From contig JAHWJR010000023.1 in NCBI GenBank assembly GCA_019348335.1, positions 1-16,263 on the forward strand: a DNA stretch of 16,263 nt, given 5' to 3'. How positions within the stretch are numbered: position 1 is the stretch's first letter; each line of letters begins with the position of its first letter. Shown piece after piece: positions 1-7,541 of the stretch. A model generated the notes under the pieces. It ran no database searches, was not told the DNA's origin, and saw only the letters and a list, made by a program, of their open reading frames with translations. The position numbers and the translations under genes were made by a program. Source of the DNA: Actinomycetota bacterium (GTDB lineage: Bacteria > Actinomycetota > Acidimicrobiia > Acidimicrobiales > CADCSY01).

Positions 1-52
1 CCGCTGGACACTACGGGATGAGCGCGCCGCCGCTACACAGCGGAGGTGGCTC

Positions 53-144
53 AGGACCCGGCGCAGAACTACTTGCGCGTCCGCAGGCCCTTCCACCTGC
101 GAGGTTCCTCACTAGATCGGGCAAGTAGTTCTGCGCCGGGCCCT
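53..144. repeat. Long inverted repeat at the 3' end of recO
   Basis: The arms 57-76 and 121-140 are perfect 20-bp reverse complements (CCCGGCGCAGAACTACTTGC on the plus strand of the left arm). Extending to 53-76 and 121-144 gives 23 of 24 matches. The 44-nt centre holds a nested 6-bp stem (CGCAGG at 82-87 with CCTGCG at 96-101) and the small palindrome GAGGTTCCTC at 101-110. On the minus strand the stem begins at the first base of the recO TGA, so the transcript would fold right after recO. There is no T-tract, so a classical intrinsic terminator is not supported. No flanking target duplication is visible. It could be a terminator or processing stem, a small structured RNA, or a MITE-like element; the sequence alone does not decide. 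Confidence 0.8.
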
Positions 145-860
145 CAGGCCCGGTCGAGGACGCCGACGGCGCGCAGCCGGCGCTCGAGATGGTGCTCGAG
201 GGCCCGGGTGCCCAGGTACTCGAGCTCGGGGCCGGCCGGCAAGGGCCCCTCGGCGAGCACGGCCACCAGGTCGCCCCCGAGGATGCGGCGCAGGAGGCCC
301 AGGGCGTCGGCGGTGATGCGGGTGCCGTGGCGGCACGACGGGCACAGCACACCACCCTCGCCCACGTCGAACGCCACCAGCGCTCCTCCCGATCCGCAGG
401 CGACGCAGTGCTCGAGCACGGGGCGAAAGCCCTGCTGGGCCAGCAGCCTCCAGAAGAAGGCGGGCACGAGCAGCGGAGCGTCGTTGGCGGCGAGGGTGCG
501 AAGGGCGCCGAGCAGCATCTGGTACAGGCGCGGGTCGGCCTCGCCCTCCTGGACCACGGCGTCGACCACCTCGAGCAGGCACGTCGCCCGGCCCAGCCGC
601 TCGAGGTCCTCGCGCACGGGGCGGAAGTGATCGATGGCCTCGGCCTGGGTGATGGTGTCGAGGCTCCGGCCCTCGTAGCACAGCAGGGCCGCGTGGCTGA
701 GCGGCTCCAGCCGGGCGCCGAAGCGGCTCTTGGTCCGGCGCACCCCCTTGGCCACGGCCCGGACCTTTCCCCGGCCCTCGGTGACCAGGGTCACGATCCG
801 GTCGGCCTCGCCCAGCTTGATGGTGCGCAGCACCACGCCCCGCTCGCGGTAGAGCCCCAT
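144..860 (-). CDS. recO: DNA repair protein RecO
   Basis: RecO, 238 aa, the usual family length. In the RecFOR pathway it binds single-stranded DNA and helps load RecA at gaps in the cytoplasm. The N-terminus (about residues 1-80) is the OB-fold, with the family pattern LYRERGVVLRTIKLGEADRI and later KGVRRTKSRFGARLEPL. A zinc-finger pair follows in the C-terminal helical part: Cys152-x2-Cys155 and Cys173-x2-Cys176. I chose the ATG at 860 rather than a start 20 codons upstream because it begins directly with the family sequence, lies 7 nt after the uppS stop and has GGAGGA about 11 nt upstream. It is probably cotranscribed with uppS. The inverted repeat at 53-144 starts at its stop codon. Confidence 0.95.
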   Translation of the reverse strand: MGLYRERGVVLRTIKLGEADRIVTLVTEGRGKVRAVAKGVRRTKSRFGARLEPLSHAALLCYEGRSLDTITQAEAIDHFRPVREDLERLGRATCLLEVVDAVVQEGEADPRLYQMLLGALRTLAANDAPLLVPAFFWRLLAQQGFRPVLEHCVACGSGGALVAFDVGEGGVLCPSCRHGTRITADALGLLRRILGGDLVAVLAEGPLPAGPELEYLGTRALEHHLERRLRAVGVLDRA

Positions 861-867
861 GCCGGGC

Positions 868-1593
868 TCAGTCCTCCCCCACGACGCCGCCGTAGCGGCG
901 GTCGCGCCGCTGGAACTCACGGACCGCCTCGAACAGGTGCTCCCGGCGGAAGTCGGGCCACAACACGTCGGTGAACACCAGCTCGCTGTAGGCCAGCTGC
1001 CAAAGAAGAAAATTGGAGATGCGGTACTCCCCCGAGGTGCGCACCACCAGGTCGGGGTCGGGCATCTCGGGGTCGTAGAGGTGGCGGCGGATGGCCGACT
1101 CGTCGATCTTCTTCGCCGGCGTGCCCAGCTCGACCAGCGCCCGCACGGCGTCGACGATCTCGGCCCGACCCCCGTAGTTGAAGGCGATGGTGAGGGTCAT
1201 GGTGCGGTTGTCCCGGGTGAGCTCACTCGTCTCGTCCATGCGCCGTACCAGCCGCCGCGGCACCCGCCCCTCACGACGCCCGACGAAGCGGATGCGCACT
1301 CCCCGCTCGTGGAGCTCGTCCCGGCGCCGCAGCAGGATGCCCTCGTTGAACTGCATGAGGTAGCGCACCTCGTCGACGGGGCGCCGCCAGTTCTCGGTGG
1401 AGAAGGCGTAGACCGTCAGCCACCGCAACCCGAGCTCGAGCGCCCCCTCGACGGCGTCGAGGAGCGCCTTCTCGCCGGCAGCGTGGCCCTCCGTGCGTGG
1501 CAGGCCGCGCTTCTGGGCCCAGCGACCGTTGCCGTCCATGACGCATGCCACGTGGCTCGGTACCCGCACGGGGTCGATCCCGTCGAGGTCCAC
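868..1593 (-). CDS. uppS: Isoprenyl transferase (undecaprenyl diphosphate synthase family)
   Basis: Cytoplasmic cis-prenyltransferase, 241 aa, that condenses isopentenyl diphosphate onto an allylic diphosphate to make the polyprenyl carrier lipid of cell-wall synthesis. Family motifs are complete: MDGNGRWA (residues 19-26, with the Mg-binding Asp20), GH at 36-37, AFSTENW (63-69), FNYGGR (138-143) and RTSGEYRISNFLLWQL (185-200), followed by SELVFTD. The start is GTG at 1593; an in-frame TAG four codons upstream leaves no other early start. No good Shine-Dalgarno is seen. Actinobacteria often carry two such enzymes with different chain lengths, so the exact product (C50, C55 or shorter) is not certain. 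It is divergent from the BrkB-family gene, with 36 bp between start codons. Confidence 0.95.
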   Translation of the reverse strand: MDLDGIDPVRVPSHVACVMDGNGRWAQKRGLPRTEGHAAGEKALLDAVEGALELGLRWLTVYAFSTENWRRPVDEVRYLMQFNEGILLRRRDELHERGVRIRFVGRREGRVPRRLVRRMDETSELTRDNRTMTLTIAFNYGGRAEIVDAVRALVELGTPAKKIDESAIRRHLYDPEMPDPDLVVRTSGEYRISNFLLWQLAYSELVFTDVLWPDFRREHLFEAVREFQRRDRRYGGVVGED

Positions 1594-1629
1594 CGGTCGA
1601 AGCTACCGCTTGCGGGGTACATCCGGGCG

Positions 1630-2526
1630 GTGCTCGAGCGGCTGAGGTCGACGTACGGCGCACGCTGGCCCTGGCTGGGCATCGCCCTGGACGTGCAGCG
1701 GCGCTTCGGCGAGGTCCACGGCGGTTCCCTGGCGGCGTCGGTGGCCCTCGCCGGGTTCCTGTCGCTGTTCCCCCTGGTGCTGGTGGCCATCGCCGTGGTG
1801 GGGTTCTTCGCCGCCAACCGGGCCGACCTGGCCGGTGACGCCATCGCCTTCCTGGGTCTGCCCCGCAGCGGCGATGCCGCCAGCGTGCTCACCGCCGCCA
1901 TCGACACCGCCAGCGAGAGTCGCCGGGCCGCCTCGGTGGTCGGCTTCGTCGGATTGCTGTGGTCGGCGCTCGGGTTGGTCGGCGCCCTGCAGTACCTCTA
2001 CGACTCGGTCTGGCAGGTGCAGGGCCGCGGCATCCGCGACAAGGTCACGGCCCTGGCATGGCTCCTCGGCGCCGCCACGCTGTTCGTGACCTCGTTCGCG
2101 GTGACGGCCGCGCTGCGCTTCGTGCCGCTGCTGGCCCCGCTCAACCTGCTGGTCGGACTGGGCCTGAGCACGGCGCTGTTCCTCTGGACGGCCAAGGTGC
2201 TGTGCAACCGCGACGTCGGCTGGCGGCCGCTGGTACCGGGCGCCGTGCTCGGAGCCGTGGGGTTCGAGGTGCTGAAGGTGCTCGGTGGCATCTACGTCCC
2301 CCGCGCCGTCGCCTCCTCCTCGGCCCTGTACGGCTCCATCGGCGTGGTGTTCGCCATCTTGGCCTGGCTGATGATCTTCAGCCGCCTGGTGGTGTACTCA
2401 GCGGTGCTCAACGTGGTGGCCTGGGAGCGCCGCCACGGGACGGTCTCGGTCGAGCTCCGGGTCCCGAAGGTGCCTGGCAGGGTCCCGCTGGCCGCCGACC
2501 GGGGCGGTCAGGCCGTCCCCGGCTGA
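1630..2526 (+). CDS. YihY/BrkB family inner-membrane protein (UPF0761-like)
   Basis: Integral membrane protein, 298 aa from the GTG at 1630. It has the family layout: a short basic N-terminal segment, a first helix with the signature FLSLFPLVLVAIAVVGFF (residues 43-60), then helices near 103-122, 142-162, 168-188, 200-222 and 236-263, ending in a charged tail. The segments LVGALQYLYDSVWQV and ALYGSIGVVFAILAWLM are typical of the Virul_fac_BrkB family. Its biochemical role is not established; older links to ribonuclease BN or serum resistance are unreliable. The open frame continues far upstream, but that part is antisense to uppS and lacks family character. The GTG at 1630 is the first plausible start outside uppS; the ribosome-binding site is weak. 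The PlsY-like gene follows after 95 bp. Confidence 0.85.
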   Translation: MLERLRSTYGARWPWLGIALDVQRRFGEVHGGSLAASVALAGFLSLFPLVLVAIAVVGFFAANRADLAGDAIAFLGLPRSGDAASVLTAAIDTASESRRAASVVGFVGLLWSALGLVGALQYLYDSVWQVQGRGIRDKVTALAWLLGAATLFVTSFAVTAALRFVPLLAPLNLLVGLGLSTALFLWTAKVLCNRDVGWRPLVPGAVLGAVGFEVLKVLGGIYVPRAVASSSALYGSIGVVFAILAWLMIFSRLVVYSAVLNVVAWERRHGTVSVELRVPKVPGRVPLAADRGGQAVPG

Positions 2527-2621
2527 ACCCTTCCTTGCCGGCGGCGAAGGAGCCGCTCCCGCATCGTCCTGGCGTCAGCGCCGCCGGACGGCGCCGGGCC
2601 GGCGGTAGGTTCCCCTCGGTG

Positions 2622-3359
2622 ATGGGCCTGGCCATGCTCCTGGCGCTGGTCGACGTCCCCCGCAACGCCACCGCGGTGGGCGTGCTCGCCGGGCCGCTGG
2701 TCCTGGCCGGCTACCTGGCCGGCTCGGTGCCCTTCGCCTACCTCCTCTCACGCCGGCGGCTGCGCCGCCAACTCGACGAGCCGGGCCTGACCCGGCTCTC
2801 GACCTCCGGCGGTGATCCCGGCGCCGGCGCCGGCAAGGAGCCGCGCCGGATCGCCTGGGCCCTGGCCCTGCCGGCGGCGGCCACCCTCGCCGCCACCACG
2901 CTGGCCTGGCACCTGACGCTCGCCGCCACGCCGGGCGGCAACACCTTCAGCGCGGTGGGGATCTTCTCCAACCAGGCCGTCGGCGCCTGGGTCTCGGTGG
3001 CGCTGTGGACGGGGATGGCCGCCGTGGTGGGCCACAGCGCTCCGGTGTGGAACCGGTTCCGGGGCGGCAGCGGGCTGCCGCCGGCGCTCGCCCTGGGCGC
3101 GGCCTACGTGCCCATGCTCCTGCTGGTCGCCGCCGGCGCCTACCTCGCCGTGTTCGGCGCCACGCGAAGCCAGCGCACCGCGCTCCTGAGCGCCCTGCCG
3201 GTGGTGGTCGTCGCCGCCTACGTGACCTGGCTGGCGGATCTTCAGGCGGGCTGGGGCGTCACCAACGGGCCGGAGGTGACGCTGTGGGCCACGGTGATGG
3301 CAGCCGCCCTGTTCGCCCGCAACCTCCGCCGTCCGTTCTCGCTGCTCGAGCCGGCGTAG
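2622..3359 (+). CDS. PlsY-like (glycerol-3-phosphate acyltransferase family) membrane protein, divergent
   Basis: Membrane protein, 245 aa, resembling PlsY, which acylates glycerol 3-phosphate using acyl phosphate. Seen in sequence: AGSVPFAYLLSR (residues 33-44) matches the PlsY N-terminal GSIPFGYLL pattern; SGGDPGAGAGK (62-72) sits where SGNxGATN is expected; GHSAPVWNRFRGGSG (137-151) matches motif 2 but has Ser where PlsY has Lys in GGKG; ARNLRRPF (232-239) is a weak motif 3 lacking the conserved His. Hydrophobic helices lie near 16-40, 78-100, 119-136, 153-180, 188-205 and 218-232. Starts at ATG 2622; GTG 2619 directly before it or ATG 2634 are possible. The key-residue changes make ordinary acyltransferase activity doubtful, so a paralogue with altered function is likely. 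Ends 52 bp from the convergent era stop. Confidence 0.7.
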   Translation: MGLAMLLALVDVPRNATAVGVLAGPLVLAGYLAGSVPFAYLLSRRRLRRQLDEPGLTRLSTSGGDPGAGAGKEPRRIAWALALPAAATLAATTLAWHLTLAATPGGNTFSAVGIFSNQAVGAWVSVALWTGMAAVVGHSAPVWNRFRGGSGLPPALALGAAYVPMLLLVAAGAYLAVFGATRSQRTALLSALPVVVVAAYVTWLADLQAGWGVTNGPEVTLWATVMAAALFARNLRRPFSLLEPA

Positions 3360-3411
3360 CCGTTCGCTGGACTTCGTCCCGCGGCCACGTTCGCGACCGC
3401 CGGCGGGGTCC

Positions 3412-4248
3412 TCAGTAGCCGAGCTCTTCGAGCGACGACACCCGCCGCTGCCAATCGGGCTCCACCTTGACCACCAGCTCCACGTACGCCCCCGGGGCGA
3501 GCTGCTCCCGCACCGCCGTGCCGACGGCCTTGAGCACGCTGCCCTGGCGGCCGATGACGATGCCCTTCTGCGACTCCCGCTCGACCAGGATCTCGCAGCG
3601 CACCCGGGGCCACTCCCACTCGGTGACCCGCGTGGCCACGGCGTGGGGCAGCTCCTCACGCAGCACCGCCAGCAGTTGCTCCCGCACCAGCTCGGCCACC
3701 CAGAACGCCTCGGGAACGTCGGTCACCGTGCCCTGCGGGTAGTAGGCCGGGCCTTCCGGCAGCCGCTCGACCAGCGCGTCCACCAGCGCCGGCACTCCCT
3801 CCCCCGTCCGGGCCGACACGGGGAAGTACTCGCTCAGCTCCAGCTCAGCCGCCCGGCGCAGCTGCTCGAGGACCTGTCGGCGCGACGCCACGTCGACCTT
3901 GTTGACCACGACCATGGCGTCGCCCGGCACCTGGGAGGCCACGAAGCGGTCGCCGGCGCCGAGGGGGGCGCCGGCGTCGAGGACCAGGCACACCACGTCG
4001 ACCCCGGCGATGGACGCGGTCGCCGTCTCGTGCAGGCGCTGGCCCAGCCGCCCGCGGGGCTGGTACATGCCCGGCGTGTCGACGAACACCACCTGGGCGT
4101 CGGGGCGGTCGAGCACGCCCCGCACCTGGCGGCGGGTGGTCTGCACCTTGTCGGACACGATGCTGACCTTGGTGCCCATGATGGTGTTGAGCAGGGTGGA
4201 CTTGCCCACGTTGGGCCGGCCCACCAGGGTCACGAACCCCGAGCGCAT
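3412..4248 (-). CDS. era: GTPase Era
   Basis: Ribosome-assembly GTPase, 278 aa, that binds the 3' end of 16S rRNA and the small subunit. GTPase motifs are intact: G1 GRPNVGKST (residues 10-18), switch region QTTRRQVRGV (36-45), G3 DTPG (57-60), G4 NKVD (116-119) and G5 SAR (145-147). The C-terminal KH domain carries ILVERESQKGIVIGRQGS (220-237), and the protein ends with the Era-like tail near EPDWQRRVSSLEELGY. The ATG at 4248 is preferred over the in-frame ATG at 4272 because GGAGG (4256-4260) lies 7 nt upstream and the protein then starts at the family position. It follows the CorC-like gene by 35 nt and is the last gene of the minus-strand HIT-phoH-ybeY-CorC-era operon. Confidence 0.97.
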   Translation of the reverse strand: MRSGFVTLVGRPNVGKSTLLNTIMGTKVSIVSDKVQTTRRQVRGVLDRPDAQVVFVDTPGMYQPRGRLGQRLHETATASIAGVDVVCLVLDAGAPLGAGDRFVASQVPGDAMVVVNKVDVASRRQVLEQLRRAAELELSEYFPVSARTGEGVPALVDALVERLPEGPAYYPQGTVTDVPEAFWVAELVREQLLAVLREELPHAVATRVTEWEWPRVRCEILVERESQKGIVIGRQGSVLKAVGTAVREQLAPGAYVELVVKVEPDWQRRVSSLEELGY

Positions 4249-4255
4249 CGGTGAA

Positions 4256-4260
4256 CCTCC
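4256..4260 (-). promoter_or_regulatory. Shine-Dalgarno of era
   Basis: GGAGG on the minus strand, 7 nt before the ATG at 4248. It decides between this start and the in-frame ATG at 4272, which lies upstream of it. Confidence 0.8.
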
Positions 4261-4283
4261 GGTCTCTCGCACCGCCCGGCGCC

Positions 4284-5585
4284 TCAGCCCGGCTGGGCGG
4301 CGTCGGCCCCGTCGGGGGGCACGTCCGGCACCCGGCTCACCCGCACCCGCCCGATGCGCCGGCCCTGCACCCGCTCGGCCCGCAGCACGTGGCCGTCGAC
4401 CCGCACCGCCTCGCCTTCGCTGGGGACGTGGCCGAGGAGGTTGAACACCAGGCCACCCACCGTGTCCCAGTCGCCCTCGGGCAGGCTGACGTGCAGCAGC
4501 TCGTTGAGCTCGTCGAGGGGCATGCGGGCCGCCACCCGCACGTCGCCGCCCGGCAGGGGCTCGAGCAGGGGGTCCTCCACGTCGAACTCGTCGACGATCT
4601 CGCCCACCAGCTCCTCGATGAGGTCCTCCAGGGTCACCAGGCCGGCCGTGCCGCCGTACTCGTCGATGGCCACGGCCATGTGGAACTTCTCGGCCTGCAT
4701 CTCCCGCATGAGCTCGGCCACCCGCTTGGTCTCGGGCACGAAGCGGGCGGAGCGAGCAAGGGTCCGGGCGGTGGCCGAGGTACGCCCCTCGCGTGACGCC
4801 CGCATCAGGTCCTTGGCGTAGACGAGCCCCACGATGTCGTCGATGCCGTCGTCCTGGAGCGGGATGCGGCTGTAGCCGTTGGCGATGGCCACCTCCATGG
4901 CCTCGGCCACCAGGGCGTCGGCGGCCATGGTGACCATGTCGGGCCGGGGGACCATGACCTCTCGCACCACGGTGTCACCGAAGTCGATGATCGAGCGGAT
5001 GAGCGCCCGCTCCTCCACCTCGATGACGTCGGCCTCCACGGCCACGTCGGCCAGGGCCAGCAGCTCCTCCTCGGACACCACGGGGCCGGCCCGGCGCCCC
5101 TTGCCCGGCAGCACCAGGTTGGAGAGCCCGATCAGTGCCCGGGTGAGCAGGCGCACCGGAGCCAAGCTGGCGAGCACGCTGACCACCGGGGCCACCAGCA
5201 GCGCCGAGCGCTCCGTGTGCTGCAGGGCGTAGGTCTTGGGCGCGGCCTCGGCACACACGAAGATGACCACCACCAGGGCGACGGTGGCGCCGGCCACGCC
5301 CAGCGGGCCGAAGTACGACTGCGCCAGCAGCCCGGCCACGGTGGCGGCGCTGAGGTGGCACACCAGCAGCAGCAACAGGATGGGGTTGAGCACCCGCTCC
5401 CGGTGATCGAGCAGGCGCTGCAGGCTGGCCGCTCCCCAGCGCCCCTCCTCCTGCAGGGCCAGGGCCTTCGAGCGGGGCAGGTGGGTGAGGCTGGTCTCGG
5501 CCAGGGCCAGGAAGGCAGCCGAGGCGACCAGCACCATCACCGCCACCAGGGCGACGACCTCGATCACCTTCACGCCAAGCACCAC
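4284..5585 (-). CDS. CNNM/CorC (HlyC family) membrane protein with CBS domains
   Basis: Membrane protein of 433 aa in the standard order for this family. An N-terminal DUF21/CNNM transmembrane domain spans about residues 5-165, with helices near 7-28, 67-88, 96-115 and 128-150 and the signature FVCAEAAPKTYAL. A CBS-domain pair follows at about 207-335 (MVPRPDMV, then AVAIDEYGGTAGLVTLEDLIEELVGEI in two stretches). The C-terminal CorC/HlyC domain is about 345-420 (DTVGGLVFNLLGHVPSEGE). Relatives act in magnesium or cobalt efflux; the ion is not shown by sequence, and the old label haemolysin is misleading. Start: GTG 5585, one base after the ybeY stop; GTG codons at 5582 and 5573 are equally possible, as no strong Shine-Dalgarno is seen. 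Position between ybeY and era is conserved in many bacteria. Confidence 0.92.
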   Translation of the reverse strand: MVLGVKVIEVVALVAVMVLVASAAFLALAETSLTHLPRSKALALQEEGRWGAASLQRLLDHRERVLNPILLLLLVCHLSAATVAGLLAQSYFGPLGVAGATVALVVVIFVCAEAAPKTYALQHTERSALLVAPVVSVLASLAPVRLLTRALIGLSNLVLPGKGRRAGPVVSEEELLALADVAVEADVIEVEERALIRSIIDFGDTVVREVMVPRPDMVTMAADALVAEAMEVAIANGYSRIPLQDDGIDDIVGLVYAKDLMRASREGRTSATARTLARSARFVPETKRVAELMREMQAEKFHMAVAIDEYGGTAGLVTLEDLIEELVGEIVDEFDVEDPLLEPLPGGDVRVAARMPLDELNELLHVSLPEGDWDTVGGLVFNLLGHVPSEGEAVRVDGHVLRAERVQGRRIGRVRVSRVPDVPPDGADAAQPG

Positions 5586-5586
5586 A

Positions 5587-6117
5587 TCAGGCGTCGGTGG
5601 CGCGGAGATCGGCCAGGAGGGCCCGCTCGCGCGCCTGCATGGCCGCCGCCTCGTCGGGCTCGGCGTGGTCCATGCCGAGCACGTGGAGGATGCCGTGAAC
5701 GACCAAGAGGGCCAACTCGTCGCCGGTGGCGGCCCCCCGGGCGACGGCGTTGCGCCGGGCCACCGCCGGGCAGACCACCACGTCGCCCAGCAGCAACGGC
5801 ATCCCCGGGGCCCCGCCGGCCGGGGCGTCGCCGGCGGCGGCGTCGAGGCCGTCGATGGGGAAGGCCAGCACGTCGGTGGGGCCGTCACCGTCCATGTGGT
5901 CGCGGTTGAGCACGGACATGGCGTCCTCGTCGACCAAGCGCAGCGACAGCTCGCAACCGCCCGGGAGCCCCTCGGCGCGCAGCACTCCCCGGGCCAGCTC
6001 CACCAGGCACTCGACGTCGACCTCGACCTGCGACTGCTCGTCGTGGCCGACGACCTCGGGCTGGCCGGTGGCGTGTGGGGGCAGAGCCGGTGGCGGCTGC
6101 CCGTCGGCCCCGCTCAC
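5587..6117 (-). CDS. ybeY: Endoribonuclease YbeY
   Basis: Zinc-dependent endoribonuclease, 176 aa, for 16S rRNA 3'-end maturation and ribosome quality control. The metal motif HGILHVLGMDH (residues 141-151) is complete with His141, His145 and His151. Upstream are the family patterns LSLRLVDEDAMSVLNRDH and TDVLAFP (81-87), and LGDVVVC (110-116). The GTG start at 6117 overlaps the phoH TGA as GTGA, with GAGGG upstream. The first 25 residues are poorly conserved Gly/Pro-rich sequence, so a later start cannot be excluded, although none with a better ribosome-binding site was noticed. The insert AAAGDAPAGGAPG (93-105) lengthens a loop relative to the compact E. coli protein. Confidence 0.95.
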   Translation of the reverse strand: MSGADGQPPPALPPHATGQPEVVGHDEQSQVEVDVECLVELARGVLRAEGLPGGCELSLRLVDEDAMSVLNRDHMDGDGPTDVLAFPIDGLDAAAGDAPAGGAPGMPLLLGDVVVCPAVARRNAVARGAATGDELALLVVHGILHVLGMDHAEPDEAAAMQARERALLADLRATDA

Positions 6118-7076
6118 CGGCCGCCCTCGCCGGCCAGCGCGGCGCGCTCGTAGGCGTCGACGATGTCCTGGACGATGCGGTGACGGACCACGTCCTTGTT
6201 GGTGAGGTGCACGAAGCCGAGGTCGGGGATGCCGCTCAGCACCGGCTCCAGACCTTGCAGCCCGGAGCGCCCGGTGGGAACGTCGACCTGGGTGACGTCG
6301 CCGGTGACCACCGCCTTGGAGCCGAAGCCGATGCGGGTGAGGAACATCTTCATCTGCTCCGGCGTGGCGTTCTGGGCCTCGTCGAGGATGATGAAGCTGC
6401 CGTTGAGCGTGCGGCCCCGCATGAAGGCCAGGGGAGCCACTTCGACGGTGCCCCGGTCGAGCAGGCGCTGGACCCCCTCGGGCTCGACCATGTCGAACAA
6501 GGCGTCGAAGAGGGGCCGCAGATAGGGATCGATCTTGGCCATGAGGTCGCCGGGCAGGAAGCCCAGGCGCTCCCCCGCCTCCACCGCCGGGCGGGTGAGG
6601 ATGATGCGGTTGACCACCTTGGCCTGGAGGGCCTGCACGGCCATGGCCACCGCCAGCCAGCTCTTGCCCGTACCGGCAGGGCCGATGGCGAAGGTGACCA
6701 CGTTGTCGCGCATGGCCTCCACGTAGCGCTTCTGCCCGCTGGTCTTGGGCCGGACGGTCCGCCCGTTGGCGCCCCGCAGCACCTCGGTGGTGAGCACCTC
6801 CGTCGGCCGCTCGTCGGCCTTGACCATGTCGATGGTGCGGCTCACCTTGGCCGGGTCGAGGCTCTGGCCCAGCTCCAACAGGACCACCAGCTCCTCGAAG
6901 AGCTTGCCCACCCGTTCGGCGTCGGCGCCGGAGACGCTGATCTCGTTGCCCCGAACGTGGATGTCGACGTCGGCGAAGGCGCCCTCGATCAGGCGCAGGA
7001 ACTCGTCGCGCTGGCCGAGAAGCCCGCCCATGAGGTGGTTGCCGGGCACGAGGACCTTGACGTCGACGGTAGTCAC
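6114..7076 (-). CDS. phoH: PhoH-family ATPase (PhoH/YbeZ)
   Basis: Cytoplasmic P-loop ATPase, 320 aa, the full length of the PhoH/PhoL group usually encoded next to ybeY; members are proposed to act in RNA metabolism with YbeY. Residues 1-100 form the N-terminal nucleic-acid-binding-like part (IHVRGNEISVSG resembles a KH-type element). The Walker A motif is GPAGTGKS (132-139) and the Walker B motif is FIILDEAQ (228-235). Conserved RPAVEAGERLGFLPGD, MRGRTLNGSF and TGDVTQVDVP are all present. The start is GTG at 7076. It lies 106 bp downstream of the HIT gene stop, the largest gap in this operon, and overlaps ybeY by 4 nt. Confidence 0.96.
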   Translation of the reverse strand: MTTVDVKVLVPGNHLMGGLLGQRDEFLRLIEGAFADVDIHVRGNEISVSGADAERVGKLFEELVVLLELGQSLDPAKVSRTIDMVKADERPTEVLTTEVLRGANGRTVRPKTSGQKRYVEAMRDNVVTFAIGPAGTGKSWLAVAMAVQALQAKVVNRIILTRPAVEAGERLGFLPGDLMAKIDPYLRPLFDALFDMVEPEGVQRLLDRGTVEVAPLAFMRGRTLNGSFIILDEAQNATPEQMKMFLTRIGFGSKAVVTGDVTQVDVPTGRSGLQGLEPVLSGIPDLGFVHLTNKDVVRHRIVQDIVDAYERAALAGEGGR

Positions 7077-7182
7077 GAGCCCGCCAAGCGTACCCCCGGG
7101 GCGGCCGATCCAGCCGCATGCCGGTGGCGCCGCCTCCCCGCGCTGGCGCCGGGGCGACGAGTTCCGACGGGGCAGGGCGGTC

Positions 7183-7527
7183 TCAGCCGGGGGGCCAGGT
7201 CAGGCGCCGGCCGCCGAGCACATGGAGGTGCAGGTGGGGCACGGTGTTGCCGGCGTCGTCGCCCACGTTGAGCACCAAGCGGTAGCCGCCCTCGGCCACA
7301 CCCTCCCGGGCCGCCACCTGGTGGGCGGTGGTCACCATCTCGGCCAGCAACTCGCCATGTTGGGCGCCGACCTCGGTGACGTCGGCCACGTGCTCGACCG
7401 GCACCACCAGCACGTGGACCGGCGCCTGAGGGTTGGTGTCACGGAAGGCACGGGTGAGCGAGCCCCGGGCCACGATGTCGGCGGGGACCTCCTCGGCGAC
7501 GATCCGGCAGAACACGCAGTCGTCCAT
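7183..7527 (-). CDS. HIT-family nucleotide hydrolase/transferase (HinT-like)
   Basis: Small cytoplasmic HIT protein, 114 aa. It starts MDDCVFCRIVAEEVPADIV, the classical N-terminus of the bacterial HinT/PKCI group, with a zinc-type Cys4-x2-Cys7 pair. The catalytic histidine triad is PHLHLHVLGGR (residues 97-107), with His98, His100 and His102. FRDTNPQAPVHVLVVP (29-44) is the conserved centre. HinT proteins hydrolyse purine nucleoside phosphoramidates; the physiological substrate here is unknown. The ATG at 7527 is 14 nt after the stop of the LysM protein gene, so it may be read with the upstream Tad operon. Location directly before phoH is common in actinobacteria. Confidence 0.95.
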   Translation of the reverse strand: MDDCVFCRIVAEEVPADIVARGSLTRAFRDTNPQAPVHVLVVPVEHVADVTEVGAQHGELLAEMVTTAHQVAAREGVAEGGYRLVLNVGDDAGNTVPHLHLHVLGGRRLTWPPG

Positions 7528-7541
7528 CGCCGCCACGGTAG

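Noticed and set aside
53..144. Integron attC site or insertion-sequence ends
   Set aside because: No RYYYAAC/GTTRRRY core at the ends, no transposase or integrase gene and no flanking target duplication.
859..1629. Long plus-strand open frame upstream of the BrkB-family gene
   Set aside because: It is antisense to uppS, its translation looks like a shadow of that gene, and no family similarity begins before about 1630.
7121..7155. Intrinsic terminator between the HIT gene and phoH, from two GGCGCC blocks (7126-7131, 7145-7150)
   Set aside because: Only about 6 bp pair in a very GC-rich region and no T-tract follows, so it cannot be told from background.
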